64,000 nucleotides of DNA. Source: Desulfurococcaceae archaeon (GTDB lineage Archaea; Thermoproteota; Thermoprotei_A; Sulfolobales; Ignisphaeraceae). A model generated the notes under the pieces. The model did not search any database and was not told the origin of the DNA. It saw only the letters and a program-made list of their open reading frames with translations. Below, piece after piece: positions 63,529 through 64,000 of this stretch. Location of the stretch: positions 108,384-172,383 of the forward strand of contig JAJHRF010000001.1 of assembly GCA_020832925.1 (NCBI GenBank), in the 5' to 3' direction. Both the position numbers and the translations under genes were made by a program. Positions within the stretch are counted from its first letter, which is position 1. Each line of letters begins with the position of its first letter.

Positions 63529-63577
63529 TCAGTACAGGCCGACATCATCATAGATCAGCAGAGAATGAACTCATCAC
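63529..63577 (-). ncRNA. C/D box guide sRNA
   Basis: On the minus strand all four boxes are canonical: C GTGATGA (63577-63571), a 12-base guide GTTCATTCTCTG, D' CTGA, a 3-base spacer, C' ATGATGA, a 12-base guide TGTCGGCCTGTA, and D CTGA (63532-63529). By the D-plus-5 rule the expected targets contain UACAGGCCGACA and CAGAGAAUGAAC, each methylated at the fifth base (G). Their location in rRNA or tRNA was not identified. An AT-rich TATA-like ATAAATAAATTTTATG lies upstream at about 63600-63618. Confidence 0.88.
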
Positions 63578-63728
63578 ATTTACTTCTAACACTATTAATA
63601 CATAAAATTTATTTATTATAGTTATGCAGTGGCTGTGATACTCGGTGTCGTATTTTTCGATAGTTTATCAATATATGGATATAGCCATGCTATACTATGT
63701 ATTAAAGGTAAAACTGTGGCTTGTTTGA

Positions 63729-64000
63729 TTAGACATCTTGTTCACTGTATAGAGGAATTACTATTCCTCCTGCTGACTCAATTTTCTTTTTAGCTGTTTC
63801 TGTTGCTTTGTAAACAATAACTTTTACTGGGTGCTTTATTTCACCATCACCTACTAGCTTTGTTACACCTATTTCTGCTAAATTGATAACTATTTTACCA
63901 TCTTCGTATTTAGCTTGTTTACCTTGTATAAGTTTCCAAACTAATTCGTCAAGTTGTTTGAGGTCCATGACCTTGGAATACTCTCTATGTTCAGGACCTT
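63729..64000 (-). CDS. rpl15p: Ribosomal protein L15 (uL15), C-terminal part; 5' end outside the window
   Basis: The minus-strand frame is open to the right edge, so the gene starts beyond it; the ATG at 63968 is internal. The tail INLAEIGVTKLVGDGEIKHP and KATETAKKKIESAGGIVIPL matches archaeal L15, a large-subunit protein. In most archaea secY follows L15 on the same strand; here the next 1.5 kb downstream holds only a C/D sRNA, an IS end and tRNA-Arg, so that order is broken. Confidence 0.9.
   Translation of the reverse strand, partial: GPEHREYSKVMDLKQLDELVWKLIQGKQAKYEDGKIVINLAEIGVTKLVGDGEIKHPVKVIVYKATETAKKKIESAGGIVIPLYSEQDV

Noticed and set aside
1..64000. CRISPR array
   Set aside because: No regularly spaced direct repeats were seen anywhere in the window.

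Overview
The window looks like a chromosomal piece of a hyperthermophilic crenarchaeon (Thermoproteota), most like the Desulfurococcales or Ignisphaera group. The signs are an AT-rich genome with crenarchaeal gene families (archaeal DnaG, ApgM, FAU-1, UPF0147, a short archaeal GT35 phosphorylase, class II LysRS, a CdvB/ESCRT-III paralogue, an aKMT-type lysine methyltransferase, CTP-dependent riboflavin kinase). Shine-Dalgarno motifs are of the GGTGAT/GAGGT type, many starts are GTG or TTG, genes are tightly packed with short overlaps, and C/D box guide RNAs sit between genes. No CRISPR array and no rRNA gene were seen. The genus is an inference.

Bases 1-32,800 are mostly housekeeping. They hold the 3' end of pheT, tyrS and dnaG, an N-acetyltransferase and a site-2 protease, and a radical-SAM block with amrS and a TatD hydrolase. 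Further on are tRNA-Leu(UAG), the Lhr helicase, an ESCRT-III-like gene, aKMT, UPF0147-FAU-1, a PhoU/AbrB regulator, ApgM next to a ROK sugar kinase, a HhH DNA glycosylase overlapping nep1, HMG-CoA synthase, and a run of regulators and degenerate enzymes. A 52-codon gene lies at 26913-27071 (minus).

Bases 32,800-38,300 carry small DNA-binding proteins, tRNA-Leu(CAG) beside the debris of an IS200/IS605-type element, a CDF cation transporter, an SPL-type radical SAM protein, and ribK preceded by a C/D box sRNA. Bases 38,300-47,900 hold lysS and an alpha-glucan (glycogen-type) cluster: GT35 phosphorylase, two GH57 enzymes and a GT5 synthase on the minus strand, with a divergent sugar-nucleotide transferase with left-handed beta-helix repeats.

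Bases 48,000-60,640 are the most unusual part. A type IV pilus assembly set (TadC/FlaJ-like membrane protein, GspE/TadA-like ATPase, Thr-rich anchored protein, class III pilin) is read leftward. It is back to back with a rightward set made of a VirB4-like ATPase, a four-helix membrane protein, a large beta-rich protein and two large pilin-like surface proteins. The last two genes are visibly richer in G+C, and the final one lacks a normal start codon where its signal peptide should begin. The layout recalls the crenarchaeal Ups pilus and Ced DNA-exchange systems brought together in one place; that functional reading is inference.

Bases 60,640-64,000 hold an IS607-type element with a gutted TnpA recombinase but an intact-looking TnpB nuclease and a strongly structured right end (omega-RNA-like), then a gene-poor stretch with tRNA-Arg(CCT), a second IS605-type end, a canonical C/D box sRNA and the 3' end of ribosomal protein L15. 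Three C/D box sRNAs are proposed, at 3014-3064 (minus), 37735-37785 (plus) and 63529-63577 (minus).
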